64,000 nt of DNA from Setomelanomma holmii (lineage: Eukaryota > Ascomycota > Dothideomycetes > Pleosporales > Phaeosphaeriaceae): contig ML978200.1 of assembly GCA_010015745.1 (NCBI GenBank), positions 170,872 through 234,871 on the forward strand, given 5' to 3'. Of this stretch, positions 11,047 through 22,209 are shown one piece after another; position 1 is the first letter of the stretch; each line of letters begins with the position of its first letter. Under the pieces are notes generated by a model. That model was not told the origin of the DNA. It was given only the letters and a program-made list of their open reading frames with translations, and did no database searches. Made by a program: the position numbers and the translations under genes.

Positions 11047-12644
11047 ATGAGTAGCCAAGACAAAGGCAAGGACTGTATGGCCTATTCAGGCGAGGAACCC
11101 ACCGAGGATGAGAGTGCGGGTGAGCTGATCGGGTCAATGTCTACTTCTGAGGACGATTCTGTAAGCATTTGTTCGAAGGTGCTGAAATTGTGGTAGCACT
11201 CGCTGATGCAGTGTAGGTCAGTTCTTGGTTGCCTGGAACATTGACTGCGACTGCGACAGTGCCTTCCACTTCTTTTAAAACCCCGACTACCGCAGCGGTA
11301 ATTATTGGGGCTCCATCTTGTCGGAAGCTTTAGCTGAGTAGTCTATATGTAACCACGTGGCTAAAGTCACATGATATCCTATTGTAGTAGGCACTGCCCT
11401 GTGGGCAAGTGCACTTACCTCTGAGCTGAGAGCTCCTGTAACACAAACATCACAACACGACAACAAATAGCAATACAATCGTTGATCACAGCCTCCGACC
11501 GACACTGCTCACGCAGTTACACTATAGGTCGAAGAAGCCCGCCCCGAGTTGACTGAACGAACTCCGTATGATCCTCCTCTGTCCTCGAATCAAGGCTATG
11601 AATGTGTACCGCTGGAAGGGCATGTCGAGACTAGTGATTCGTCGAGCTTGACTGACTGAATTTGATACGCCGATAGCACACGTTCGGGTGCGCCAGGTTT
11701 CGGTGTACTGCGATCCGGCCCTGTTCCTCCGTCTTTGACGTTGATAAGTGGGCAATGATCTTTACAATAGATCGATGAGCTGACTTAGGTGCAGGCCGAA
11801 CAGCCACCGTCGATGCCTCTTACGGTCCAAGTACCTCATGTCGCCTCATACCAGCCAAGTCCGTGCCCGTCACTGTCAGACAATCTCGCCGTGTACAGCT
11901 CGATTCCGCAAAATGCCTTGCAAGGGGCTGTCGATACTACCTCATTCGGCGTGGGTAATTGCACCGCAGGGCACCAGCCCGCCATTATATTCGATCAAAC
12001 CCCGCTGCCCAAGTTTGTCGGCCCCGTATTCGGCAGCATCCAGGAACTCGAGGACTATCTTCGAACACCAGCGTGGAAGCCGACTCTGGGCATGTACGGT
12101 AAACCGATGACCGGCCTGGATATCGCTCGGTGCGTCCACATCCTGTATGACGCCCTAGTGGATGTTGAATCGGTATGGGACGAAGACGCCCACCCCGAGT
12201 GTGCGTTGGGATTTGTTGCTGGTGGCGATTGGAGCAACCAGAAGGACCTGCAAGCGATCGCAGTGTTCGTTCTCCACACCATCTTCCGGGTACACAGCCA
12301 TGGCCTCGCTGGACTTGTGCACCATCTGCCGAACGCCGAGCACCCAAAGGTCTTTGACCAACTTCAGCATCCCTCAGCGTCTCCACTGGACGGCGTTCCT
12401 CTTGCAGCACTACAAGGGCCACGCTGACCGGATCATGCGACAGCCGGACATCGTTGGCACCATTGCTAAGATCTGGACCGTGTTGTCGAAGGAGCAGTCG
12501 TTCAAGGATTGGTGGAATGCACTGCCCGACGTTCAGATGGGCATGTGTCTTCTCCAGTTGCCGTATGCCGATGTGATGGTGAACGACCAGATCGTGAGCC
12601 ATCCAACCACCGCGGAGGCACTAATGGTCTGGACACAGATATGA
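11047..12644 (+). pseudogene. Decayed paralog (member B) of the 8619-10417 gene, with a solo LTR in an intron
   Basis: Exons 11047-11160, 11217-11297 and one from 11528 join in phase, mirroring the short-short-long exon layout of member A. The large exon keeps one frame from 11528 to about 12345, but it contains five stops: TGA at 11657, 11663 and 11756, and TAG at 11768 and 11786. At about 12345-12362 the conserved block then jumps frame and continues open to the stop at 12642-12644. Relatedness to member A is visible in the sequence: TPAWKP matches RPIWRP, and IWTVLSKEQSFKDWWNALP matches IWS.LLEKPEFVKWWKSLS. An alternative with extra small introns between 11566 and 11788 is possible for the stops but not for the frameshift. 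The second intron (11298-11527) is 230 bases because a solo LTR sits inside it; without it the intron would be about 52 bases. Confidence 0.7.
11349..11521 (+). mobile_element. Solo LTR, family A, copy 1
   Basis: A 173-base element starting TGTAAC and ending GTTACA (perfect 6-base inverted ends of the TG..CA type). It is flanked on both sides by CTATA (11344-11348 and 11522-11526), a perfect 5-base target duplication. A second copy, nearly identical along its whole length and in the same orientation, lies at 48804-48977 with a different target duplication. TG..CA ends plus 5-base duplications are the hallmark of LTR retrotransposons; with no internal region this is a solo LTR left after recombination. 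It lies in an intron of a decayed gene, and the downstream target duplication supplies the bases just before the splice acceptor. Confidence 0.9.
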
Positions 12645-13238
12645 TTGCGAGTCGTTGAGATCACTGACAAACGGCGAGAAGTCGAGGAGTACAAAGTCGA
12701 GAAGCACTTGACGAGAACAATGCTCACGAGCGAGTCACGATCTGGGTTCGTCCTGCATGAGAGGTTCGGAGCAGCATAGCCGTGGCGTTTGGTGGTGATC
12801 GTTTGTTACTTTACTCGCGACTGAGATTAGCGCTCATTCATGAAAATTCTGTGGGAGTAACTCGCTCCTCTTATGCAGCCTACGGCAGACCGTCTTTGAA
12901 GCTCGATCTTGTAGTGCTAAGGTGCTAGCGAAAGCATTCGAGATACGCATTTCACCAGCTGGTTCGTGTGCATCTTTGGCAGTGCGTTGAATCTGTGATG
13001 ATGGGAACATTGGACTTTCGTCAAGAAAAGCATCGTTACTACCATACCTTAGATCGTTTCTTACGCGTCTCCTCCGAAGGAAAGATCTTCTGTGAATCGC
13101 ATGACGTACTGTGCGGAAGTGAAAGCGGAAGGCATACTCTAGCTGTTGTCAACCTTTGAGGCAAGTGCGTCCCAACCTTTGCCTTCGCCTTCCACGTCTC
13201 CAAATTACCGCAACCACAACTTCCACCCCACAACTGCA
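12645..13238. other. Intergenic stretch
   Basis: About 590 bases without recognisable genes. The frame of the next gene is open from 13146, but the first ATG in that frame is at 13239, and the sequence before it is taken as 5' untranslated. Confidence 0.5.
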
Positions 13239-14294
13239 ATGTCGCAAGAGCGTCCACCGCAAGATGTCCAGTGCTACCAGCGAAGTGCAGCGACTCACAC
13301 GCCGCAACCGCAAGCGCACTCGCCGAACATGTTCCCTCCGGATGCATTTGGGTTCAGCGCAGGCACTAACCATGGCTCCGCAATACCAACAGAGCTGCCA
13401 TTCTTCTTCCCAATATATACACAGGGGATTCCGGGCCAGTACCCTTCGCCAGGTTCTGCAGCATTTCGTGGATTCGATTTGCCGATACTACAACCGCACG
13501 CTGCTATGTCTTCGCCACACCCGTCCCAGCATCGGCAGGGTCACGTCTCACCTTCCTCTCACGCTTCACCCACCTTTCCGCCCTACCCCATCCCGGGGCA
13601 CAAGCGTAGTCGTCTGCCGTCCAATGATGTGGGACGCAAAGTGCCCCGCAAGGCTGTCGCGAGCAGTCCGCCGCCAGAAGATCCACCTCGTTCGTCGCGC
13701 ACCAAGGCCAAGTTAGCACGGAGTAGAGTCCCTAAGCGCAAGACCCAAGACAGAAACGACTCTCCGATCGCCGTTCCTGCACAATCAGCTGTCAATGGTG
13801 GAGCTGCCAGTATTGCAACACCCACGCCAACTGGATTTAGGAAGCTTCCGTCTGGCGGACATGGGCTTCGGCCTCCGAGTGGTCGAAGTAGACCAGTGGT
13901 ACTAGACGATGATATTGAGGGTCGTAATGAAAATGAAAGCGACTCGCCAAAGGCTGCAACCGAATCAGACGAAGACATCTCGATGCACACGCCATCGACA
14001 ACGAATAGTCCTGTCCGCCAAGATCGCCCACGCCCGCAGCACGACTATCCGATTCCGAAAGAGCTGGAGGGCATACATCGCGCGCTTGGAGAAGACAACT
14101 GGAACGAATATCTGATCTTGCAGGAAGAGAAGTGGATGGGCAAGGTCACTGAGGCCCAATTCGACGCCAAGACGAGATCAATATTTGCAGTATTTGACGA
14201 AAGGATCGGGAAGAGCTTGGAGAAGAAGATGAAGAACATGGTCGTTAAGCCGGTAATGGAAAGACATGCAGGGGATCAGAGCGGGCTCTTCTAG
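13239..14294 (+). CDS. Uncharacterised low-complexity protein with a conserved-looking C-terminal block
   Basis: Single exon, 351 residues; I do not recognise the family. The first ~230 residues are rich in Pro, Ser and His, with basic clusters (HKRSRLPSNDVGRK and SRVPKRK) that look like nuclear localisation signals. An acidic/Ser stretch follows, then a denser C-terminal block (about residues 285-350) with ELEGIHRAL, DNWNEYLILQEEKW and a Lys-rich helix. This layout suits a chromatin- or transcription-associated protein, but no DNA-binding motif is visible. The start is the first ATG of the frame. It follows the two tandem unknown genes on the same strand and shares their Pro/Gln/Ser bias, though I see no alignable similarity to them. 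Confidence 0.65.
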   Translation: MSQERPPQDVQCYQRSAATHTPQPQAHSPNMFPPDAFGFSAGTNHGSAIPTELPFFFPIYTQGIPGQYPSPGSAAFRGFDLPILQPHAAMSSPHPSQHRQGHVSPSSHASPTFPPYPIPGHKRSRLPSNDVGRKVPRKAVASSPPPEDPPRSSRTKAKLARSRVPKRKTQDRNDSPIAVPAQSAVNGGAASIATPTPTGFRKLPSGGHGLRPPSGRSRPVVLDDDIEGRNENESDSPKAATESDEDISMHTPSTTNSPVRQDRPRPQHDYPIPKELEGIHRALGEDNWNEYLILQEEKWMGKVTEAQFDAKTRSIFAVFDERIGKSLEKKMKNMVVKPVMERHAGDQSGLF

Positions 14295-16133
14295 GTGCCG
14301 CCCAGTGCGAAATCGACCCTACACACAGAAGAGAAAGCAAAGCGATGACTCAGCATTGAGCTTGCTTCCACCGCTGAAATACATTGACCAGCTGCGGACA
14401 CGACGGTCTGGACGAGAACACATGGCGAAAATAACAGTAATGCCAATGGTTGACGTTACGCGCTGAAAACATCAGCTGATGCCCCACGCATATTTCAGGT
14501 TCGCTCGCTAATCTACGGTGGTGCATGTCAGTCTCCATTTCAGTTCTGGCGGCCTTAGTCGCGGTTAACGGAGACCGGTGCAATCAGAAGGAGGTAGACG
14601 GGGAGAACGACCCACCACATACGTATCGTAAGCACACAGCATTATGATTCATCGGCCCGAACAAAAAGAGTAAGCGAGGCCGAGGAGCGCACACAAGACT
14701 AGACACAGCGCATGCAAGTACGCACGCCGAGGCGATAGTCTGTCTCGTGGCCTTATTGAATGATGCGCGCATGGATGTGGGGATGGAAATGTGGCTGCTG
14801 CAAACGTCAAGATATGTTTCATGTTGCCCGCCTGAAGGGCAAAGATTGGCACCGATCCCCACTGGTGGGTGACGTAACGAAGCACGCTAAATTCAGGGTC
14901 CATTAGACCGTTGATACCGAGAAATTCTGGGAAGCTGCTGGCAGTGGGAGATTGCTATCACGTCCCTGGCGCAGAGATCAGGGTTGCTGCCCTGTTGTTA
15001 TATGCACTCATTGGATCTGATTTATTGTCTTGGGCGCACTTCCAAGCCCAGAGGGTGCGGTCTTGCAGCGTGGCGCCCCAAGCTAGCTCTCGCGAGGAGC
15101 CATCAACTTCTGCAGGCAGCCCGTGGTGCTTGGGATGGATGCTGCCGGCACACCCGCGGCGTGCGTAGACCATGATAGTTACTGGTATTTGCGTGGTGCA
15201 CCAGCTAGTGCATGCGTGGCCGCCGCCGCAAGAGACGACAGACAGTCCTGCATAAGACCCTCTGCTGTTGACCTTCTACGCTGTTATTTGTTCTCCATTG
15301 CTCCCCGCCTCGTCCTGCTCCCGTGTGAGTTGCAACAGTATCGAGATCCGCGTCACGCTGCATTTCGTAACGAAGACCCGAACCAGCCATAGCTCAGAGC
15401 CAAATCTCCAGACACGAGTCCCTGCAGGAGCAAGGCCGACCTTCACATCGACTGCAGTCTGCGGAAAGTGAGCACCCTTGCACCAAGCTAGGGCTGCTGC
15501 GAGGAGTTTCCACACAGGCGCGACATCACGACAGCGGCGTCATAACCTTCACTAGAGCAGATTGCGGGACGCCCCGACATATCACGGCACTCGTGTCTAC
15601 TATAACACCGAATTCGGCAAGCCCTCATCGAGATCTCAGTGCAACATGCAGTTCTCCAACTTTGGGAATCGCAGCGATGGAAGGGGCCGAAAGATGGCTC
15701 CCGTGATTGAGGTAAGAGAGCTTTCTCGTCTACAGCGTGGTGCAGCGCGGCGCCAGACCATTCTGTGCGGTGGCGGGCTCCATTTGGCGACATCATATCG
15801 CGTGCAGAGCCCAGGTGGTTCCAGCTTGCTGCGATGATGTAGGGCAATCCAGTGCTGCATCGTCATTTTATGGTCCGAGCGTCCAACGTCATCGGCGGAT
15901 GCGACAGGCGCTTGTTCCTTCCACCAAGCACGACCTTTCTTTTCAACCAGTCGCCTGCCCACACACCTTTACCCTCTCACACACGAGCTGTTCCGCCGCA
16001 CTACTGCTTGTCTCTGGTATAGACTTGGTTGCACGCGGCTTTCTTCTATCGAGACTCTCTTTTTGAGCCTCACCATACCCCGCTATTTCCCTGCAACTGC
16101 TTTCTAAGCCACTCCCTCACACACCAACTAAAC
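14295..16133. other. Intergenic stretch, upstream region of the kinase gene
   Basis: About 1.8 kb with only short, overlapping open frames on both strands. The final 200 bases are strongly CT-rich up to the kinase start, as is common in fungal promoters and 5' untranslated regions. A long upstream region would suit a regulated signalling kinase, but I recognise no specific site. Confidence 0.5.
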
Positions 16134-18348
16134 ATGGCTGCGATACAGAACTTTAAGAACTTCCTGCGCCACGGCAAGCAGGCCCGCCAGAACGCCGAGC
16201 CCACGACCAACGTCTCCAATGTCCACGCTCAGTCAGACCAACGGCGGTACCACGCACCAGATCCCGCCCACCATGGCATTTCAGAACCCATCATGGATAG
16301 CAAGCTTCCTCAGCACGGCAAGGTCGTTCACGATGGCTACTCGGTAGGAGCCGGTGCCGGTGACAACCGCAACGTGGCTGCCCAAGCTGGCGCTGCTGCG
16401 GAACGCGCGGCTGCCGACAAGCAAAAGATGCAAGCTGCAGCAGCAGGCAAGGGAGTCGACCCATCAGTACTCGAGCGCATCGTGGCAGAGGAGCGCGAGG
16501 CCAAGGGCAAGATGCCAAGGTACCCCGGCCTTGAGCGCTGGAACCTCATCGAAAAGATGGGCGACGGTGCTTTCAGCAACGTGTATCGGGCCCGAGATTC
16601 GACCGGGCAATGGGGAGAGGTTGCCATCAAGGTCGTCCGCAAGTTCGAGATGAACTCACAGCAGGTTAGTATTACCCATTGGTCTTGCCCTTATATGCCC
16701 ATTTCCTAGTGTCGCCTTCCCTTCCCGACCGCATCACGTTTACAGTATCGGTGTTTTTGAGCGTTACCAACAAGAGGCCGGTGTAGGATAAGCATGTGCA
16801 TCCGGACTTTAAGACGCCAAAAGCAGCCGAGGTGCGAACATTCCAAGCGTCCATGCGCAATCCCAGCAGCATGCGCCATATCCCTATCTTTTGCGCAGGG
16901 CAAGCACTGACGTAATGCCCTACAGAGAGCGAACATTCTCAAGGAAGTACAGATTATGCGCCAGCTGGACCACCCCAACATTGTGAAGCTCATCGATTTC
17001 TCCGAGTCGAAGCAGTACTACTACATAATCCTCGAACTGTGCCCCGGCGGGGAATTGTTCCACCAAATCGTCCGTCTGACGTACTTCTCCGAGGACCTTT
17101 CGAGACACACCATCATCCAAGTTGCAAAGGCTCTACAGTACTTGCACGAGGAAGCGGGTGTGGTCCACAGGTTCGTACTCCCTTGTCACGATGCCAAGAC
17201 CACTTCCACTGACGTCATATGACAGAGATATCAAGCCCGAGAACCTTCTATTCTACCCCATTCCATTTGTGCCAACAAGGAATCCCAAGCCCAAGGGTCC
17301 TGATGATGAAGACAAAGCCGACGAGGGCGAGTTTGTCAAGGGACAGGGTGCTGGCGGCATCGGCGTTATCAAGATCGCCGATTTCGGTCTCAGTAAGGTT
17401 ATCTGGGACAGCCAAACTATGACGCCTTGTGGAACCGTCGGCTACACAGCGCCTGAGATCGTCAAGGATGAGCGCTACTCCAAGAGTGTCGACATGTGGG
17501 CACTTGGATGCGTGCTTTACACCCTGCTTTGCGGTTTCCCGCCGTTCTACGACGAGTCCATTCAAACTTTAACTGAAAAGGTCGCGCGGGGGCAGTACAC
17601 ATTCCTGTCGCCATGGTGGGACGACATTTCCAAGTCAGCCCAGGATCTCGTCTCGCATCTTTTGACTGTCGACCCAGAGAAGCGATATGACATCAACCAG
17701 TTCCTGAACCACCCATGGATACGAGAAGCAGACGAGCCCACTTTCTCTGCTCACGACGCACCACCGCTTGCCACTCCTGCGGCGCGCAAGCAGGAGCGCA
17801 TGCAACCCGATTTCAGTTACCTGGAGTCGCCCGGTGCGAGACGCCAGGATTTCCGATCTCCAGGTGCCGTCAACCTGCGCGAAGTGTTCGATGTTGGTTA
17901 TGCCGTCCATCGACAAGAAGAGGAAGGAAAGCGAAGAAAGAACTTCAAGCAAGGCTACCGCGGTGCCAACGCAATCAGCTCACTCAACGCTCTCGACGAG
18001 AACGAAGATGATGACGAGTTCAGCGCGGAGTCGATACCTTACGAATCATCGCAACAACACCCGCCGGCGAAGCTACCCAAATCTCAAGGCACCGATGTGT
18101 CCGCAATGGAGCAGAAGATGCGCAACACTTCGCTATCAGCCGCAGCACAAGCACGTCAGCAACAAGCTCAGCCAAGACAACAAGAACGCGGCTATGGGCA
18201 ACATTCACCCGCAGTTGCTGCCGCGGCTAAGCGCCAGGTAAAGAACAAGGGTGCATTCGAGCTCAGCTTGGATGGCGCAACACTACTTGGCCGACGCGGA
18301 AAGAAGCAAGAGCCGAGCAGTCTGCGCGAACAGATCTCCGCTCAGTGA
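16134..18348 (+). CDS. srk1: Srk1/RCK2-like serine/threonine protein kinase (MAPKAP-type)
   Basis: Stress-signalling kinase of the CaMK group; family members are phosphorylated by the Hog1/Sty1 MAP kinase (family knowledge). Exons 16134-16664, 16787-16831, 16926-17170, 17226-18348 join in phase (647 residues). Seen: glycine loop GDGAFSNV (residues 143-150), VAIK lysine K166, HRDIKPEN with D275, DFG at 326-328, GTVGYTAPE activation segment and a DMWALGCVLY helix. Between HRD and DFG there is a roughly 35-residue insert (LFYPIPFVPTRNPKPKGP...), typical of RCK2/Srk1. The small 45-base exon (DKHVHPDFKTPKAAE) is required by the family pattern before ANILKEVQIMRQLDHPNI. The C-terminal ~250 residues are Gln-rich and end in a basic patch (GRRGKK). 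No disabling change seen. Confidence 0.93.
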
Positions 18349-18867
18349 CAATCATCTTCACTGGCAAAGGATTGGTAGGAGATACAGTGAGGTGACTCAT
18401 GTTCATCTCTCAACAATATGTGCATGAATACGACGGCGTTTTCTTTGTTCGACATTTTCTCTTTTGTAGTTGAACCCGGGATCCTTGTATTTCTTTTGTC
18501 ACGTCTCCCCCCTCATGGCATAGTTCACGGTATCCTCTGTCTAGATTGATGACTTCTGGCAGAAGGAAAATTGATTTGTAGCGTATGGTATGATGGGGCG
18601 GGTTAGATGACGCCGTGCAAACGCGGCATGGTACTCTTGCTGAGTTTGAGCGAGAATAAAACAAATGTCTGAGAATGGGACTGTTCGAATTTATAGTCCC
18701 ACAACACATGTGACGGTGGAGATTCAGACGATGGTAATTATCCTGCATTCACCTTTGCTTTCACTCACGAGGTTTGTTCACTGTATTTTCTGGGCTAGAC
18801 AATCGCTCGCCCTCACTCACGCTCTCCATCGTATCACTAGTCTAACTCCATTATTACTTTCTTTACA
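18349..18867. other. Intergenic stretch
   Basis: About 520 bases between two genes on the same strand. It contains the 3' end of the kinase gene and a CT-rich stretch (18740-18860) just before the next start. No gene recognised. Confidence 0.5.
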
Positions 18868-19824
18868 ATGGCACCCATACTTTGCAGTCCAACTACTCAG
18901 CGAACGATTATCGCAACCATGGACTCACCACCGGCCGCTGTCATCAACGCGAACGAAGGCAGTGAAACTAAACCTCTCGTCGTCATTCAAGACATCGACA
19001 CTCCAACCGCGAAATCGCTTGCAAAATCGCTAATTGCCAAGGATGAGGTCAACATCGTCGGCCTTAAGAACACAACCTCAACGGACCCAGATGTACTCCT
19101 AGACACTGAAACAGACCTGTCCCTGACCATGCTCCACCTCCCAGACACATCAGTCCTCGAATTACGCGCCGCCTACCGCCCAGCAACCACCGTCTACCTG
19201 AACATCTCGCTTTCGCAGTACCTACACGAACACTCCACACTCTCCCTCGCAAGTGTATCGCGCAAGACACCAGAAGAAGTTGCGGCGCTGAGACAGTGGC
19301 AAGATTGCAGGAATATCTTGGATGCGGTGCCGGATCTGAAGCATGTCATCTTGTGCGGCGGCGACGACGAAGGCCGCGAGAGACATGGCCTGGGAGAAGG
19401 AGTGAGGATGAGTAAACTCGAGAAAGCGATTAGGATGTACATTCTGAGGGATATGGAGGGTGTTGAAGTCACGACTGTGAAGGCGCAGGCTAGGAGCGGG
19501 AATCGAACGGTCAAGCGCGATGGAGACTTCTTTTCGTTCAACAGCAACGGTGACTGGACTTCTTCTACTACTTCTACGACTTCCACCACAGCTACAGATC
19601 TCGACTACCCGTTCCTCGCGAAATATGTCCACGACGAGCCCGATGACGAGTTTGACTTCTCGACAAAGGTATACACATGCGGTCGCGTTTTGGATGAGGA
19701 CGAAGCTGAGAAGACTAGCATAGAGATGGTGAGGAAGGGGTTTAAGAATCCGACGGTGTGGAATGCGGAATTTGGGACAAGGAATGTTAATGGGAGGGAT
19801 AGGAGGGATTGGTTGATATATTGA
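18868..19824 (+). CDS. Uncharacterised single-exon protein
   Basis: 318 residues from the ATG at 18868; a second in-frame ATG at 18919 in a better initiation context (ACCATGG) would give a slightly shorter protein. I do not recognise the family. The start of the protein proper (LVVIQDIDTPTAKSLAKSL) has the strand-helix look of a nucleotide-binding fold and is faintly like NmrA-type proteins, but the glycine motif is absent. A Thr/Ser run (STTSTTSTTATD) sits in the middle, and the C-terminus (FKNPTVWNAEFGTRNVNG) is well structured. It has no signal peptide or transmembrane segment. It converges on the histidine phosphatase gene, ending about 150 bases from that gene's stop. Confidence 0.7.
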   Translation: MAPILCSPTTQRTIIATMDSPPAAVINANEGSETKPLVVIQDIDTPTAKSLAKSLIAKDEVNIVGLKNTTSTDPDVLLDTETDLSLTMLHLPDTSVLELRAAYRPATTVYLNISLSQYLHEHSTLSLASVSRKTPEEVAALRQWQDCRNILDAVPDLKHVILCGGDDEGRERHGLGEGVRMSKLEKAIRMYILRDMEGVEVTTVKAQARSGNRTVKRDGDFFSFNSNGDWTSSTTSTTSTTATDLDYPFLAKYVHDEPDDEFDFSTKVYTCGRVLDEDEAEKTSIEMVRKGFKNPTVWNAEFGTRNVNGRDRRDWLIY

Positions 19825-19978
19825 GGTGGGAAGAGGGATGAGTTGGAGAGGGGATGGGAGGGAACGTGGCGAGAAGGACTGTTCTATAGTGGGTATGAAG
19901 GGGGGTCTAACTGTGCACCTAGAATCTTCAGCCTTCATCCAAAGCCGCTAATTGCATTGTTTTCAACTCCATCCCACC

Positions 19979-20903
19979 TCACGCAGGCGGCAAACTCATC
20001 CCGACAAAAAACGCTGGTTGCTCAATATCATGCTTCATATAACTACCCTCACAGTCAGCACATCCCACCATCTGCCCAAATCCCCTGTCCCCATACCTCC
20101 TCATCCCCATCCCCATAACATAAGAAAGAAAAAGCACGTACCTCAAAATCCCAATCGCACCAGGACTCAACATCATCGCCAGCGGCGCATCCAACGGATA
20201 CCCCAGCCATCTTTTAACAAAGCAGCGGAGGCTCATGCCGTGCGCTACCACGACAACGTCAGCTGCTTTAGAGCCGTCCATGTGTGGGCGCTGCAAGGCG
20301 CGAATCTTGGCGATGAGGCGATCTAGACGTTCCGTAACCTGCTGTGGAGATTCGCCATCCTCGCATCCATCCCGCCAAATACTCCATTCTTCCTCTCCGT
20401 GAGCGCCGACAATACCTCGTTTCTTCCTACTCTGCCTGATCTCACTTCCAAGCCTTCAAAACATCGTGTAAAATTAGTATCCATTTCATTACATGCCGTA
20501 CGTTGGAGTTTGCTTACCACCCCTCATACATCCCATGATCCCACTCCGCTACGTCTTCCTTCAGCTCCACTTTCTCATCGCCCAGACTCAATCCTGAGCT
20601 TTCGAATAAAAGATTAAACGTCTGCTGCGCGCGTTTCCGCGGACTCACAAACACTTTGACAACACGTGCTGGGTCAATGAGTTTTCCAGACCCGACCAAG
20701 TGCGATCCTGTGCCTGAGACTTGAGCGATACCATCTGTAGTCAGCTCGAGTTCAGTATTCCCTGTATACCGCCCGTTTTTGGTCCATTCTGTTTCGCCTG
20801 GGGAAGTGTTAGAATTGGGGTTGCAGGTTGGAGGGGTGGGGTGGGATGGGGTACCGTGGCGGGCGATGAAGACACGGGGTGTTGAGGCGTCTAGGTCTGC
20901 CAT
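19979..20903 (-). CDS. Histidine phosphatase (phosphoglycerate-mutase-like) family protein
   Basis: Cytosolic phosphatase of the branch-1 histidine phosphatase superfamily; the substrate is not shown, and relatives act on sugar phosphates such as sedoheptulose-1,7-bisphosphate. Minus-strand exons 20903-20518, 20453-20142, 20042-19979 join in phase (253 residues). Seen: the catalytic RHG at residues 15-17 (phospho-histidine H16), SPRKRAQQTF with the second catalytic arginine region, EWDHGMYEG with the acidic residue, WRDGCEDGESP, and the second histidine in VVAHGMSLR. The last exon encodes only 21 residues (YMKHDIEQPAFFVG block), which match the usual C-terminal strand of the family. No lesion seen. 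Confidence 0.92.
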
Positions 20904-21198
20904 TGTGATGTTGATGATGTTGGGATAGATTTTGGAAGATTGGGGATGTATGCGTCAAGGAAGTCTCGACTAGGCGTGGGGGTTGCATATGGTTGAGATT
21001 TTGTAGATCGAGCTAGCCTGGTTGGGATGGTATATGAGTTAGCGAATGTGAGCGTCTTTACTTGTCAGTAGGCGCTTCAGATGAAGTGGACGTCGATCCC
21101 GCGAGCGCTCTTTGGCAGCTGTTGGATCATGCCGTGTGCGTAGGGCTCTTGTGCAGAAATCCTCATGCGTAACAGTGTGGACGACAGCATGTGTTGGT

Positions 21199-21840
21199 TC
21201 ATTGAAGTATGATAGTCTTCCACTCCCGGTCCGAATCAGCCCAGTCTACAAGATATATCCAACCGTGGTCTACCCGACGTGCGATATGCTCGTCCCGCTC
21301 CAGGAGCAGGACATTTACAATTAAATGTTCGTTGAACGCTGCTCTGGTCATATCAACCGCATGGTCTGGTCCTTCTTGGCCGGAGGGCGCAAGAAAAGCT
21401 GATAACGAAATCGCAATGAACCCGTACCCTCTAAACTCATGGTCTGATAGCTTCTCGTGGTGTTCGACCGGAGCTTTCGTTCGAGGTGAACCCCCGTACA
21501 CTCGACCAACTGTGTGCCCATTTGCATCCACGATGTGAAGCCGCTGGTCCCCTCCCACTCGTACTTGGAATAAAGAGGACTGCGTATTGGTGAGCCGTGC
21601 GCCAGGCATGTTCCGCAATATGTTGATGATGCCAAGATCAGATAATGGCACGACTGCAGTCAGAAGCTGATAGAAGGACCGATAATCTGGCCAGAGCTCT
21701 TCGACTTCATCCCGAAGCTGATTCCACGTGCGTGTGCTCAAAATCCGTGCCTTGTCGCTTAGCCACACGAATTGAGTATCCACGCGCGTGAGGTTGCGCC
21801 GATCGAAAGTGATGGACCCAAGGATGCGAGCGAGTTCAAC
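21199..21840 (-). CDS. Possible HET-type protein C-terminal exon (fragment)
   Basis: Open for 214 residues from a good splice acceptor (CAACAG before 21840) to a stop at 21199. Blocks such as FDRRNLTRVDTQFVWLSDK, LRDEVEELWPDYRSF and a C-terminal NVLLLERDEHIARRVDHGWI resemble the variable C-terminal parts of fungal HET (heterokaryon incompatibility) proteins, but no HET core motif is present here. I cannot find upstream exons between 21841 and 22600 on this strand, so it may be a remnant. The plus strand is also open over 21763-21840 (see the next entry); both cannot be fully right there. Confidence that this is coding is moderate; the family name is tentative. Confidence 0.35.
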   Translation of the reverse strand, partial: VELARILGSITFDRRNLTRVDTQFVWLSDKARILSTRTWNQLRDEVEELWPDYRSFYQLLTAVVPLSDLGIINILRNMPGARLTNTQSSLFQVRVGGDQRLHIVDANGHTVGRVYGGSPRTKAPVEHHEKLSDHEFRGYGFIAISLSAFLAPSGQEGPDHAVDMTRAAFNEHLIVNVLLLERDEHIARRVDHGWIYLVDWADSDREWKTIILQ

Positions 21841-22209
21841 CTGTTGGATCTATTCGAGACACTCGATCGTCCTGAAATTCTTGACAGGGCACATGGGCTC
21901 AGCGAGTTGCTCAACAAGTGGGATATTCTCAAAGTATACGCTTCGTCAGTTTCATTGATGAATGTGGGCTAAAGTTGTTCGCAGGCTACCTTATGCGGCA
22001 ACGACGACTTCTGGGCAGGCACTGAGCTGGGCACTTGCCTCGACTCGAAAAATACGTTTGTCAGGAATGTCGTCAGGGGTGTTCCTCGCCTGTCCAGGAT
22101 TCCAATGCGCGACCCGCAGCTGCCTTTGCAGGGACCACTGCCTGCATATGAGTGGAATTACTACCGACCTCCCCCAACCGAAGATGAAGACGATGATAAA
22201 GACGACTAG
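21763..22209 (+). CDS. Possible two-exon coding segment, unknown protein, 5' end unresolved
   Basis: Two open blocks, 21763-21933 and 21985-22209, join in phase across a 51-base intron with GTATAC..GCAG ends. The first block starts after a plausible acceptor (GCTTAG) rather than at an ATG, so earlier exons are missing. The peptide (LLDLFETLDRPEILDRAHG, then a Pro/Arg-rich part) ends in a run of acidic residues (TEDEDDDKDD) before TAG. Family not recognised. It overlaps the minus-strand fragment at 21763-21840. Confidence 0.3.
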
